Part shown: positions 32,221 to 45,200 of the stretch, piece after piece | How positions within the stretch are numbered: position 1 is the first letter of the stretch | Layout: the number at the start of each line of letters is the position of its first letter | NCBI RefSeq assembly: GCF_910592395.1 | Contig: NC_088323.1 | Coordinates: 6,818,001-6,882,000 of the forward strand | Length of the DNA stretch: 64,000 nt | Source of the DNA: Lineus longissimus | Lineage: Eukaryota > Nemertea > Pilidiophora > Heteronemertea > Lineidae | Direction: 5' to 3' | Program-made: the position numbers and the translations under genes | Notes under the pieces: model-generated | Seen by the model: the letters and a program-made list of their open reading frames with translations, nothing else | Database searches by the model: none | What the model was told of the DNA's origin: nothing

Positions 32221-33061
32221 GCCCCCTCGCTTGGTATTTCGAACTATGGTGAACTCGCCAATGAAATGGTTGCAATAATTTTCTCAATTTTCTGCCAATT
32301 ATTGCTGGATCAAGCTACAGCTGAGAATGTAAAGGTATCTTTAGACCATCCTTAGTTTCGATTCACTGATTGGTTGTCGTGATTTGAGCTGAAATGATGA
32401 AATGCTGACATGTTTTCTCATTTCTCAGTCCAGTCTGGGTTTCTTGTCTGGGCTGCTGCTCTCTCTCCATCATCATGTCATCTCTCCATCATCGCAGGCA
32501 TTGGAGATAAGAGCTAGCCTCGAAAATCCAGAGTCAGTCGTATCCTCCTCCCCTCACAGTGGTCGGACATGTTTCTGACCCTGAGTGAAATAAACCGATG
32601 ATTTTTCGCAGGATGAGGCTGACAAATCTAGGCCTACTCCACTAATCAAATTGCTCTCACATCTTTACAACTTAGCAACTCGGTCACTATACAGCACTTG
32701 TCTTAAGAAGTTGGCCTGGAAGTGGCGGCGATACATTTCACACATGAAGTGCACAGTGTCGAAATTAAACGAATTCAGACGGTTTAGTTTAGACGATGGG
32801 AGACTGCTAAAATGTGGAATGTACCAACTGGCAAAGCGAAGCTCCAATCAGTTCCCCCCCCCCCATATTTCAATATTTTCCATGTCCATACTTTGTTTAC
32901 ATACATGCAGCTGATTTGATGACATGATCTTAAATAGTTCCGTTTTATGGCCCCATAGTAATTAATATATGTAAATGAGGCCTCGGAACAGATGTTTGAG
33001 TACATATCGTTGTCTTATCTTGTGACTGGTCATATGATCTCCTATTCACTGTGCTGACAAG

Positions 33062-33145
33062 ATGGAGTCCTTCATATCACATCATTTCCATGCTAAAATT
33101 GTCTCGATTGTTTTGTTGGCGATATTGGCATTATGGTCTGAGAAG
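33062..33145 (+). CDS. GLB1: GLB1-like exon 1, signal peptide
   Basis: The ATG opens a hydrophobic leader, [20 protein letters not shown] then ILALWSEK, a clear signal peptide of about 25 residues. Phase-0 donor AAG|GTTTGT. No other ATG between here and exon 2 fits. The 850 bp upstream (32215-33061) show no gene. Confidence 0.85.
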
Positions 33146-35427
33146 GTTTGTATTGTATTATTGCTTTGAAGAAGAAGTGGTTTTGCATGCATCAGTTCGT
33201 TTTTAGGATGAATTGTGATAGACGATGGCTTTCGTGATCAGAACAGGACTGTCCATCTGTGAATGAGTTTGCAGAAGAAGAAGATCCTCTATCTGTTGCC
33301 TTTATCACCATCTTTTGGTCTAACTCTAAGTCTCCCGAACCTCCTCGGCTGTGAAACAGGTTTAGTCTCCTTCTCCTTCTTCTTTAAAACAGCATTCATG
33401 ACAGTATCAAATTCTTAGGTCTTAGGATGTGACGAATTATGCTGTAACCCTATCGTCAGTCGCCATACCCACGGTTGGTTTGGGGTTTTTGATTCACTCG
33501 TCGGCAAGGTCACATTTCTTGTCTAATTCTTCTTCATGGTTGGCATCAACTCTTACTCACAACATGTCTTTTACAGAAAGGTTTCGGGATTATGCTAAGA
33601 AGTAAATGTAAAGTGCTTTGAGAGAGTAGGCCTACTGTTATACAGTGTAGAAGGAAGAACTATACTGATATCGGACAGTTTGCTTTCTTTTTCAGACATC
33701 TGCAACACGCACCTTCACTATCGACACAGCCAGCCAGAAGTTCTACAAGGATGGGGAGCCGTTTACTTATGTCGCGGGGAGCATGCATTATGCTCGTGTC
33801 CCACCGTATTACTGGAAAGATCGTCTGTTGAAAATGAAAGCGGCGGGTTTAAATGCTGTTCAGTTGTACGTTTCTTTTATTTATTCATACCATGTAAACT
33901 GTTAAATCTACCTTACAATGCATTTGATACTTTTTTTCCACTTGTTCTATTGTTTACCACAGGCCCTATTATGTTTTGGTTGGTTATACCTGAAAAAACA
34001 AGATGGCAGCACTGCACTCTATTCAATAAAGACCTCGTCCCGTGTATTAGCATAGCTATTCTACAGGGTGGCCCAGAAAGGTTTCCTTTGCACAATAGAA
34101 TTCTATTGTGTATCCATTGTGTGAGGGAAAATAATTCTGGGCCACCCTGTACAAGGAAACTTTTCTCAAGCCAATCGGGTGCGGCAAGGGGTACTACTAC
34201 TAAACACTGGCAAAATCCTGTGATCGTGAAAGGGTTAAGGAGGAAGTTCTCCTGCCTCTTCTCTGTGGGGGACAGTACCCTAACAGCAAATGACATTTTT
34301 TGTCCGTTTCCATCGCGTTTTCCAGCATGTTTTTTTAAAAACTCTTTCTATGGCATCACACATAAACTACATCGTCAAATCTGGAACTTACCACTTGCGC
34401 AATATTGGTCGCGCTCGTAAGCTCCTTACAACTGCAGCAACGAAAGAGCTAGTGCACTCACTGGTGATGTCTCGTTTGGACTACGGAAATAGTCTGTTAG
34501 CTGGGGTTAATGAGCAACTCCTGCACAAATTACAACTAGTGCAGAGCCGTGCAGCAAGGATAATTACAAGGCCTCCACTACGTGAGCACATAACACCCGT
34601 TTTGAGAACTCTCCACTGGCTTCCGATACCATATCGTATCGATTTCAAGGTTTTACTCATGGTGTTCAAAGCCAAAAACAACATGGCTCCATCATATATC
34701 TCGGACATCCTGCCATCGTATGTCCCAGGGCGATCCCTGAGATCGGATAACCAAGAATTGTTGGTGACTCCCAGGTATCGCCTTGAGACTTTTGGTGGCA
34801 GAAGCTTTACAGTTTATGCCAGCAAATTATGGAACTCGCTGGACACTAACACCCGCAACAGCTCCACCGTCAGCGAGTTCAAAAGAAGATTAAAAACCAA
34901 ACTATTTGAACAGTGTTTTTGTTAAGCGCAGCTGAGCAATTTTTCTAATTGGATTTTGCGCTATATAAATGCTATTTGTGTGTATGTATGTATGTTTGAT
35001 AATTCTCGTGTTCCCATTTCAGTTACGTCCCGTGGAACTTCCACGAACCAACGCCAGGAATCTATGACTTTTCTTCCCCTGAGAAAAACCTCGTCGGATT
35101 CCTTGAGACCATTCGGGACGTGGGACTCTTGGCAATCGTCCGGGCGGGGCCGTACATGTGTGCTGAATGGGAATTTGTAAGTTACCAGAAATTCGTACGG
35201 AATTGTCTATGTGGCTTGTTGCAATTTGGATTCTTCTGCCATATGTTATCGCATTATCGGTAAATACAAAAAATGTGAAATTCAAATTCAAATTCACTTG
35301 AATATTTCTGGTTTTACTGTACTTATGGTAAGGATACACGATACTATTCCATGGTTTTTGATTGCACATGAAAATTCACCATTGGGGTATTGACTATCAG
35401 TCGCTCACTCCTGCAAGTTGACAATTA

Positions 35428-35462
<35 letters not shown>

Positions 35463-38400
35463 TATATAGCGCTATTCCGTGACACTATAGTTCTCGCTCA
35501 AAGTGCTTTGGGATATCATATTATTACCCCGGTCTCCACAGAAATCAATCAGGGGTTTCAAGGAGCAACCAGAAGGCGCTCACTTGAACTCGACCAGTAG
35601 GGGAACTAAGCAGTGACTCGGCTGGGAGTCGAACCCACGACCTCCTGATCATGAGGCCGACTCCCTTCCACTGCGCTACCGCTGCCACCTCATTTCTCTG
35701 TCAACTCTGCCCCCATATCCCTCCAGGCGTTACGGTCCTGAGCCGTCTGTGTCAATACCTCTCATGCAACTCCAGCGCTCTCTGCCTCTGCATCTCGGGC
35801 TACAGTATCCACCCGGCATGTCTGGCATCGTCCTCTTTGCCATTTGTCTCCAACATTATTTGTGTAACTGAGACAAATTGAACAGAACCAGAAGATAATG
35901 GTACCATTAACATTAGAACCTGGATGAAACCGGCCTCAGGACTCTAATGGTTTGTTTACTGGTAGTAATCCTTTTCTCGTAGGGAGGCATTCCGGCAAGC
36001 ATCCACCCGGCATGTCTATCATCGTCCTCTTTGCCATTTGTCTCCAACATTATTTGTGTAACTGAGACAAATTGAACAGAACCAGAAGATAATGGTACCA
36101 TTAACATTAGAACCTGGATGAAACCGGCCTCAGGACTCTAATGGTTTGTTTACTGGTAGTAATCCTTTTCTCGTAGGGAGGCATTCCGGCCAGCATCCAC
36201 CCGGCATGTCTATCATCGTCCTCTTTGCCATTTGTCTCCAACATTATTTGTGTAACTGAGATGAATTGAACAGAACCAGAAGATAATGGTACCATTAACA
36301 TTAGAACCTGGATGAAACCGGCCTCAGGACTCTAATGGTTTGTTTACTGGTAGTAATCCTTTTCTCGTAGGGTGGCATTCCGGCCTGGCTCTTGAAGGAT
36401 GATGTGGACGTCAAACTCAGAACGGACGACCCAGGTAAGTAACTTACATGTGAAGTGGGGTGGGAGACCAGATGGCATCGGACTTGTGACCAGAAGGTTA
36501 AGAATAATCGTGATGGTTACCTGATTACAGGTATAACTGCTGCTGTCAAAATGCACAGCAGCTATTAATGACACACTACAGTGGAACCTCCCTTAGCGGA
36601 CACCTCTCTATTAAGGACACTTGATTTGGTCCCAAATTGGTTCTTTCCATTCAATTTGACCTCTCTAATCAGGACACCTCTCTATTAAGGACAGCACTTT
36701 TCAGTCCAGAGGGTGTCCTTAATAGGAGTTTCTCCCTTCTGCTTCCTCATTCTAGCCTTCATGATGCACGTGTACAGATACACAGAGAAGCTGAGTCATT
36801 ACATACAGCCCCACATTTACGCGAATGGTGGTCCCGTTATCATGATACAGGTATTCGTTGCATCTGAGTTCATTTTCATGTGTGTAACATTTCTAAAACA
36901 TTCAGTTGCAATATAACTAGTTCTGAAACACTTTCAGAACGTTTTCCTGCAGAAATGTTTTAGAAAAGTTGCAGGTGTCTGAATGGCTTTAGTCCATCAT
37001 AACATCTGGGTGTGCATAAAAACTATGTCTAGTTAACAGGGCTTGATTGACCTTTGTAACAGATAACTTGGGTCAAGAAAATCAACACCGGTGTAGACCA
37101 GTGAGTAAACTAGAAGCTGTAGAAGGGATACATCCCACAAAAGAACTACAGTAGAACCTCCCTTAGCGGACACCTCTCAAAGGACACTAGTTTTGGTCCC
37201 AAATTGGTTGTTTCCATTCAAATTTGACCTCTCTAATCAGGACACCTCTCTATTAAGGACAGCACTTGTCAGTCCCGAGGGTGTCCTTAGTGGAGAGGTT
37301 CCACTGTATTTGATTTCCATATTACCCAACCCATGCAACCTTTTTGTGTCAAACAGATCCAAACACAAAGTTTACTAGTGTTGTGCAGGCTTTAGACTCT
37401 CAGCTGGCGAGCCTAAACATTGTAGGCCTGTTCAAATCTCAGTTGTGACAAAAAATATGACGTGGAAGACATGTATGCATCTGTTCGTTGCAATTTGAAC
37501 AAGTTATCAACCCTTTAAACTAGACCTAGTCTTGTTGCCCCCAGAGCTTGGTGTACGTGCCCATAATCTTTGGTCCCATCCCGATCAAAAACCCGGTCAT
37601 TTGAACACCTCCATCTCTCGTGTCATTGTAGTATATATGAGGAACGCACTGCGTTGGATCATGACCCTCGGGCGCATCATCTACCCGTGGTTTTATCAGG
37701 GAAACGGACCAATTATCATGGTGCAGGTACGTCAGTTATTAGCTCAGCTGAGCACAAGGCTCTTGGGCCTCTTGTTTTTGTTGAAATTGCTGCCAAAGTA
37801 AACCAAATGGCGTCACCCTTTATCACAATCTTACCGGGTAATGTTTGGTTTTATTTCGCTATTTGGAAACATATGCAAACTTAGCATTGCTTCAGAATCA
37901 CAACTTACCAACTAATTGCCAACTAATGTATCTTTACCAACTAATTGCCTGATTTCGTCCGCTGTATTGTGTCATTATATCCTTGAAGAAGTCCAAAAAA
38001 ATGCAAAACCCGGCGTTTCATTTTTTGTTCTTTCTCGACAGGTTGAGAACGAGTATGGCTCCTGGTACGCCTGTGACCACGACTACATGAACAGAATGTA
38101 CCTCCAGTTTAGAGAGTATATGGGGCACGATATCGTCCTGTTTACCACAGACGGAGACGGCCAGGGTTACCTCAAGTGTGGCTCCGTTAAGGATTTCATG
38201 TATGCGACAGTTGACTTTGGAATCAGTGAGTATTGCTTGTGTCCATTCTCCTTGCGAAATACCGGAACTCTATTATATCTACGGTTGTTCCGTCCCTGCT
38301 TGTGTTGGCCACCATTGCCTCTGAATAGGCCATTTCATTATCATGAGACATTTAGGACGTTCAGTCATAGGAAAGTTTGTGACATGGTTGAAATAACACA

Positions 38401-41400
38401 TCAAAACGTTTTAGTTGCAAGGGTTATATTCTAAATGATATAAGTTTTCGTTATTTTTATTTCCCAAAGTGAGTCTGCCGCAAAACCCAACATAAAATAT
38501 GGGGGGCCGGGCCACCTAACAGTTTATAACCCTCCGTGAAGTTTAGGCATAAGAAAGCAACGTTATTGCTACAAACCTGTTATTGACCTATAAACCAACA
38601 TCCTAGCTATTTATTGACATGCAACATCATTTAGACATCATCCCAGCACCATGAACATTGAGACCTGGTCACAAAAGAGACCTAAATTGTGACCCACTCT
38701 GGCAAAATGAGGCTGTTGGCTAAAAATCTTGAAAATGAGTGATTGGTACCGAGTTATTTTGCACAACGCTATCTTTAAAATGGTGTGTGATACATGAGGA
38801 TCTCTCTAGGATGGGCTGAGGAAAAGGACTTCAGAATATATCAGTCTCTAGAATGAAACGTTGAGAAATCCTTGTCCGAAAATAGGTTATTTATGGATAA
38901 GCATTTGAAAGTGCAACTTATAGACATAGTTGATTAAATGACTCAAGAAAGTCCAAAAATCATTTTTCAACTTTTCTCCCCTTTTCTCCCCTTTTCTCCC
39001 TTTTTCTCCCTTTTCCCTAAATGCGACTTCCGCCTCCTTTTGCCAGAGGGTCACAATTGGACCCCTGCAACTACCACCAAATGCTAACTGTGGACAATTG
39101 GTCACTCACGCCAATGCTAACTGTCACGGACATCCCCCTGGTGTGTTGTGACGATGAAATGATATGAAATGGGCCTTATCAGGCATAAAAGCTATACAAT
39201 CATGAAAGTGTATTATTATTTACATAAAGGAGGGTTTGGACAACTGCAGTAATGGGTCAGTAGGCTAAAGACTATTAAGCTAACACATAAAGAGAGATAG
39301 GGCCTACTCTTGAATGCAATAAAGTGACAACTATTAGACGCACAATACATAAGGGAGCCTAAAGCACCTTGCAGAGAAGCAATTTTTGTCACTGTGACCT
39401 GCAATTATAATCAGTCACGGAAATATGCGATAAAAAGATCAATTAAAATGTTTGGATGTTCTTATGCAAGTAAAAGTGATTTGTCATTGTGAAATCTTCT
39501 TCAAGTCTTTCTGCAATTATAATCGCTGCGACGTGCGACAAACAGATCAACTATATTGTTGGGATGTTCTTATGCAAGTATTTTAAAGTGGTTTGTCACT
39601 GTGAAGCCATTCTTCAAATTTGTTTATAATTGAAGGTGTCTGGAGATGATTGTAATTCAGTCTCAAAGTCAGAGTCGGAAATCCATCTGTAATGACCTCA
39701 CTAGTTAGAGCGGCCTTGGTATATTTTGCAGACCCTGATTGTTCGACCCTTGGACATGACAATGTGAGAATCTCTTATGGAAACTCTTGTCTCCTCCCTG
39801 TCAGCCACTGAAGCCATGTCCAGATTTAGGGTTTTATGTCTCCATGTCGGACTTAATTTCCCCTCATTCATTTCCAAGATTTGTAAGACAAACATTTTCT
39901 TATAATTGCCTGCTACAGATAAATCATCCCACATACTTGCCGAGATATCAAAACTCTTGATGTCATCAGGGTGAGCACAAGTAATAACCCATGAGAGGCC
40001 ATGAATTCCTGTGTCACTAATCTCAAAAGCATGGGCACACAATTTCCCAATGACAAAGTTGCACTTTCCTCCACATGTTATCCTGCTGGGCTCGATTAAT
40101 TTCTTATGAATTTCCTCGTCAATCACGTGTGTATGTTCCACACAGCCTTCCTTATCAACAACAGTGATCTGCCTCTCTCCATGCTCATTATCACCGAGGA
40201 TGACGTACTGATGTTGCAGGGTAACTCCAAGTGATAATGGTTTGGCTATGTCAAAGTCACAAGTTGAGCTAATGTAGCCAGTCTGTGAATCAAACAGCTT
40301 GACGCAGCGGCTAGTGTCCCCTGTCCCATCTGAAAGCATGGCAAGTTTTCCGTCCGGAGTTGCAGATACGTCATACAAAGGAGGCACATGATCTTTGAAA
40401 GTGTGTTTCAGTTCGCCTGGGAATTGGTATATGTCCACTGCATTCGATGGTTCTCCCTCTGTCGTTGGATGAGCAACAGCAAACCTCTGGCCCAGGTTTG
40501 CTACGCAGGGAATGAACTTCTCTTTGTCATCTTCCACCATGGTATCCTTATAGATAATTTCCAGTTCATCCTCTTCCTGCCTGGCTTGGGTTTTGTCAAT
40601 CTTTCCTAATGAGTCTATTGCCTCTGGCATGAAACGACAATCTTGATTGTGTAGCTCTCGGAGTTCGGCAGTGTATCCTTCGCCTTGAACATTGTTCCCT
40701 GTTTCGGCAAGAGCTTCCAGGTCCTGCTGCAGTGCAATCAGTCTGTCAAGGTACACTGGTTGATGTTCAGTCTCAGAAAGTAGCTGCCCTGCTCTCTGGA
40801 TGGGCGCCTGCATCTTCTGAACCGTCTCTGACACCTTTTTCAGGCATACGGGAATGTCATGGATGATTAGGTAGTCCGCTTTGACTTTTTCTTTCAAGTC
40901 TTCTTTCCACTTAACAATCTTCTCGATACACTTCTGGGCATGATCCTCGATTTCTTTGATCAGGATATCCTGCTTGTCAACCACTGGAGCAATTCTTGTC
41001 AAGAAAACCAGCTCCTTTTCTACCATCTGCAGTTTCCCTAGCCTTTCCTCTCTCTCTTTCAGAACAACTTTCAATCCCTCGACCTTTGCGTCCACAATTT
41101 CCCCGATCTTTTCCAAGGTGTGATCCCCATGCTCGAGCATCACACACACCATACACACAGCTTGTTTGCATTCGGTGCAGTAGCTATCCAAAGGGGAGTT
41201 GTGCTTTACGCAGACAGCTTCTTGTTTTGGCCTCTCAAGCTGCAAAGGTATTACAGAATGTCCCTTTGTTGCCTTGTTCTTCCCATGAACTTCAGTGCAG
41301 TCTCCACAAATATAAAGGTTCTTGCATTCAACACATAAGTTCACTGCTTGAACTTCCCTTTTCTTGTGTTGACATATCATACACCGCACGTCAAGCACAG

Positions 41401-42157
41401 CCGGCTGAAATTTTCCTCCATCCCTCTTCTCATGCCTTGGAGCATTTACACCTTTCTCCTTCCTGTCCTGCTCCACCATGAAGCCTAGATCCTCAGCAGC
41501 CACCTCCTCTCCTGTGTAGCCAACCAGCCCCTCGACACCATTCCAAGGACGTGGGCAGTCTGCATGACACGAAGGACAGCTGAACACATCACCATCATGT
41601 CTCTGTATAGCATTTGTCAGGCATTCAGTACAGAAGCTATGCTTGCATCTTCCGGCAATCTTGAGTGGTCTGGTCTCGAAGCAAACTAGGCAAACTTTGG
41701 CACTATCTGCAGCCTTTGAAGCCATCAGTTATGAACTCTAAACCTGAAATAAAGGTTAGTTTGTATTAAGGACCATTTTCTTGAATCGCATGGCCTTGTC
41801 CTTCAAGGCCTTCTGCCCTCGGGGAGGGGGGGATGGGGTAATGGGGTAATGGGCCGCTCTAATAGAAGGCGTATGCACCTTGTGTCCATGGAAATTTGTT
41901 ATAGTCCTTTATTGGCTGGGGCTGCCTATGAGCAGCTTCGATCCACACCCGTTTCAGTGGGGTGAGAAGTATTAATCTACCCAGCGGTGGCAGCCTTTTT
42001 AGCTCACCGAAGATCACCTAAACCAATAACATGGGTATTCATTTAAGAAAGCTCTCACTGAGTGCTTTCATCTAAATACCAGTAACATTTCAAATGACAC
42101 ATTTTTAGCTCACCTCTTAGCAGAGGTGAGCTTATCCCATACCGTGGCGTCCGTCGT

Positions 42158-42201
<44 letters not shown>

Positions 42202-45200
42202 CGTCGTCCGTTAGCAGGGCACGTTTCGTAACTGTTAGAGCTATTGAGTTGAAACTTGGTACACATGTACCCTTATGTAACGACACCTTGGAGACTAAGT
42301 TTCGGTCCGATTCGTTTCATGGTTTGGCCACCAGGGGGCCAAACGTTAAAAGTGAAAATATGCAATATCTCCCTTAATAGTAGTCGGGAAATTTTGAAAA
42401 AAATATGGTAGGTACTTCTAGCAAAGGTGCATCATATATCCTCCGGGTTTTTGATTTGACCTCCTTTTCAAGGTCACAGAGGTCAAATGGTGTAAATTGG
42501 CCGTTAGGATGTAACGATGGCACGTTTCTAAACTGCAATGACTATTGATACCAAATTTGGTACACATTTACCCCTTAGTCAGGTTATCTCAGGGACCAAA
42601 GTTTGGTCCAATATGATTCACCACTTGACCACCAGGGGGCAAAATCTAAAAACCTTAAAAATGTGATTATTCCTTAACTTCTTGCCCGATTGCCACCAAT
42701 TTGATATCATGGGTACATCTAACCACCATACAGTATATGTCACACAGGTTTTTAATTTGACCTTCTTGTCAAGGTCACAGAGGTCAAATGGCATAAATTC
42801 GCCGTCAGGCCGTAACTATGGCACGTTTCTTAACTGCAATGACTATTGATCACAAATTAAGTACACATGTACCCCTTGGTCAGGTGATCTCAGGTACCGA
42901 AGTTTGGTGCGATCTGATTTGCCGTTTGGCCTCCAGGGAGGGGGCCAAATCCTAAATTCTTCAAAATGCCATTATTCCTAGTAATGACTTGCCCGATTGG
43001 CACCAATTTTATATCATAGGTAGATCTAATTCTAACAACCATTCAATGTGTCACCCGGGTCTTCTTTGATTTGACCTACTTTTCAAGGTCACAGAGGTCG
43101 AATGTACTGTAAATTGGCCATTTTGGGGAAATTGTAATTGCTTGGACCTACATCAAACCTAACACTACATGACACAATACCATGCTCTTTATCCATCTTT
43201 CCTCCACATGAGGTGAGCACAATGGCCCTGGCCATTTCATCTATCTTGAGCAAAATGCCCACTGGCAGTGAAAGGGTTAAGAATGACCAAACTTAGAAAA
43301 ATTGGCCAAGGAGTTTTTGAATATCTGCCCAAAAGCAAATTGACATTAGGGAGATTGAGATCAGGGAATTATCACAGATCCGTATACGTATACAGTGAAA
43401 ATGTACACAAAATTGTCATCTTTCTACAGAGTTTTATCCGATCCTTGATAAGTCGCTGCTCTCAACCTCCCCAATCTACTATTGAAAAAGCTTATAGTAC
43501 CATACCTTTCTCTATATGCCAAGGCCTGATCTCATTCCTCAGTTCTGACGAAACAAGATTAAGTCTTGAAGACCTGGCTTTGTCGCATAAATCTCATTTG
43601 GGCAGCAACTTTTAATATGGCCATATTCTAGTTGCATATTCCTCTTCTATGGTGTCCTTTCCATTTACTGTTGATAGTTGTTGGGGCTGTTTGTTAAGAT
43701 TGGCCGAAACTATTGAAACAGTTCTCTGAATGGATTCGGGGAATGATTTCCTCGAAATATGACAAGGATTTATTGAGGTCATCTGGGTTGCACAATGCAA
43801 TACGCTCATTACCTACGTATTAATCGATAGCCTATGTATTTATCGACAATGGTGGTTTTCTTGAGATTTCACATACAAAAATGTGTAGTAGCCTATTGTT
43901 CTTGAAGGTAGTCGTAGAGTTCTTTAAAGGGGAAAGGGGAGTGTCCTGAAAATGCCGCGATGACATTCTCTAAAGGGGAGTGTCCTGAAAAGGCCTTTCC
44001 ATTTGCTGTTGATAGTTGTTGGGGCTGGTTGTTAAGATTGGCCAAAGCTATTGAACCAGTTCTCTGAATGGATTCGGGGAATGATTTCCTCGAAATATGA
44101 CAAAGATTTGTTAAAATTATCTAGGACATGCAACAAAAGGGCACTCATCACCTATGTATTTATCGATAATGGTGGTTGAGATTTCACAAACAGAATTGAG
44201 CTTTGAAATATAGTGTGCAGTATTGTACTTGAAGGTACATGTAGTCATGGAATTCTTTAAAGGGGAGTGTCCCGAAAATGCTAAGCTGGAATTCTTTAAA
44301 GGGGAGTGTCCTGAAAATATTAAGCTGACATTCTTTAAAGGGGAGTGTCCTGAAAATGTTGAGCTGGCACATAATATAGACTTGTGTAAGCTATCATGAT
44401 ATATAGTAAGGTACTGACTTCACATAAATCAAAGGTTCCTGCGAAAACAGTTGCTCCATAACCAGATAAATTGATGTTAATAGTACCCTAATCAAATTAC
44501 AAATTTCAACTTTTTAACTAAGGGCATAGGCCTTTAAGGCAACGCCATCAAAATGTTCAGTGCAGAATCAAGTCATCGGCGAACACGTTTAAGGGGGAAT
44601 GGTCACTCTCAGGATACAGGGATTCCATGAATGTCAGGTTTAGGGATAGAGGAAAACTTTGACGAGAAAATCGGGATGGATGGAGAAAGTCGGGAAATGA
44701 AATGTGCAGAATATGCCAAACAGGAATCAGGATTTTTCATTTAACATCTTATTATCGGGATGACCAAAACACTTACCCCTTGTGGTTTGTTGGACTTGTA
44801 GTTTTCTAAAACGACCCCAACCATGATTTGATACATTTGTAGGCCATTTTTATCCCGGCATGAATGTGTATTTTTGCCAAAAAATACTTTACACGCATAG
44901 TTTCATCAGAATACTGTCAACAATTTCAATTTAAACGGGACTCGGGATGTGGCTGAAATAGAATTGCGAACTGGACTAAAGCATGTTTTCTAATGCCAGC
45001 GGGTACCCCCATTCCCCCCCCCTCATATCCAGTTCACTTGATCTCACTTTTTCGTCTTTATTCTTTTCAGCTTCAGACGTCAATGGATCTCTAAAAGTGG
45101 AGCAAGACTTCAACAAAGGTCCCTTGGTGAACTCTGAGTATTATCCGGCCTGGTTTGATGAGTGGGGTGGCCCACATGCCAATACCGCTGTAGGGCCGGT

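Noticed and set aside
33680-34420. 246-codon + strand frame
   Set aside because: It reads GLB1 exon 2 in the wrong frame and then a MITE and intron sequence; the true frame is set by the GH35 motifs and phases.
36001-36301. Repeated 64-codon minus-strand frames
   Set aside because: By-products of the 194-bp tandem repeat.
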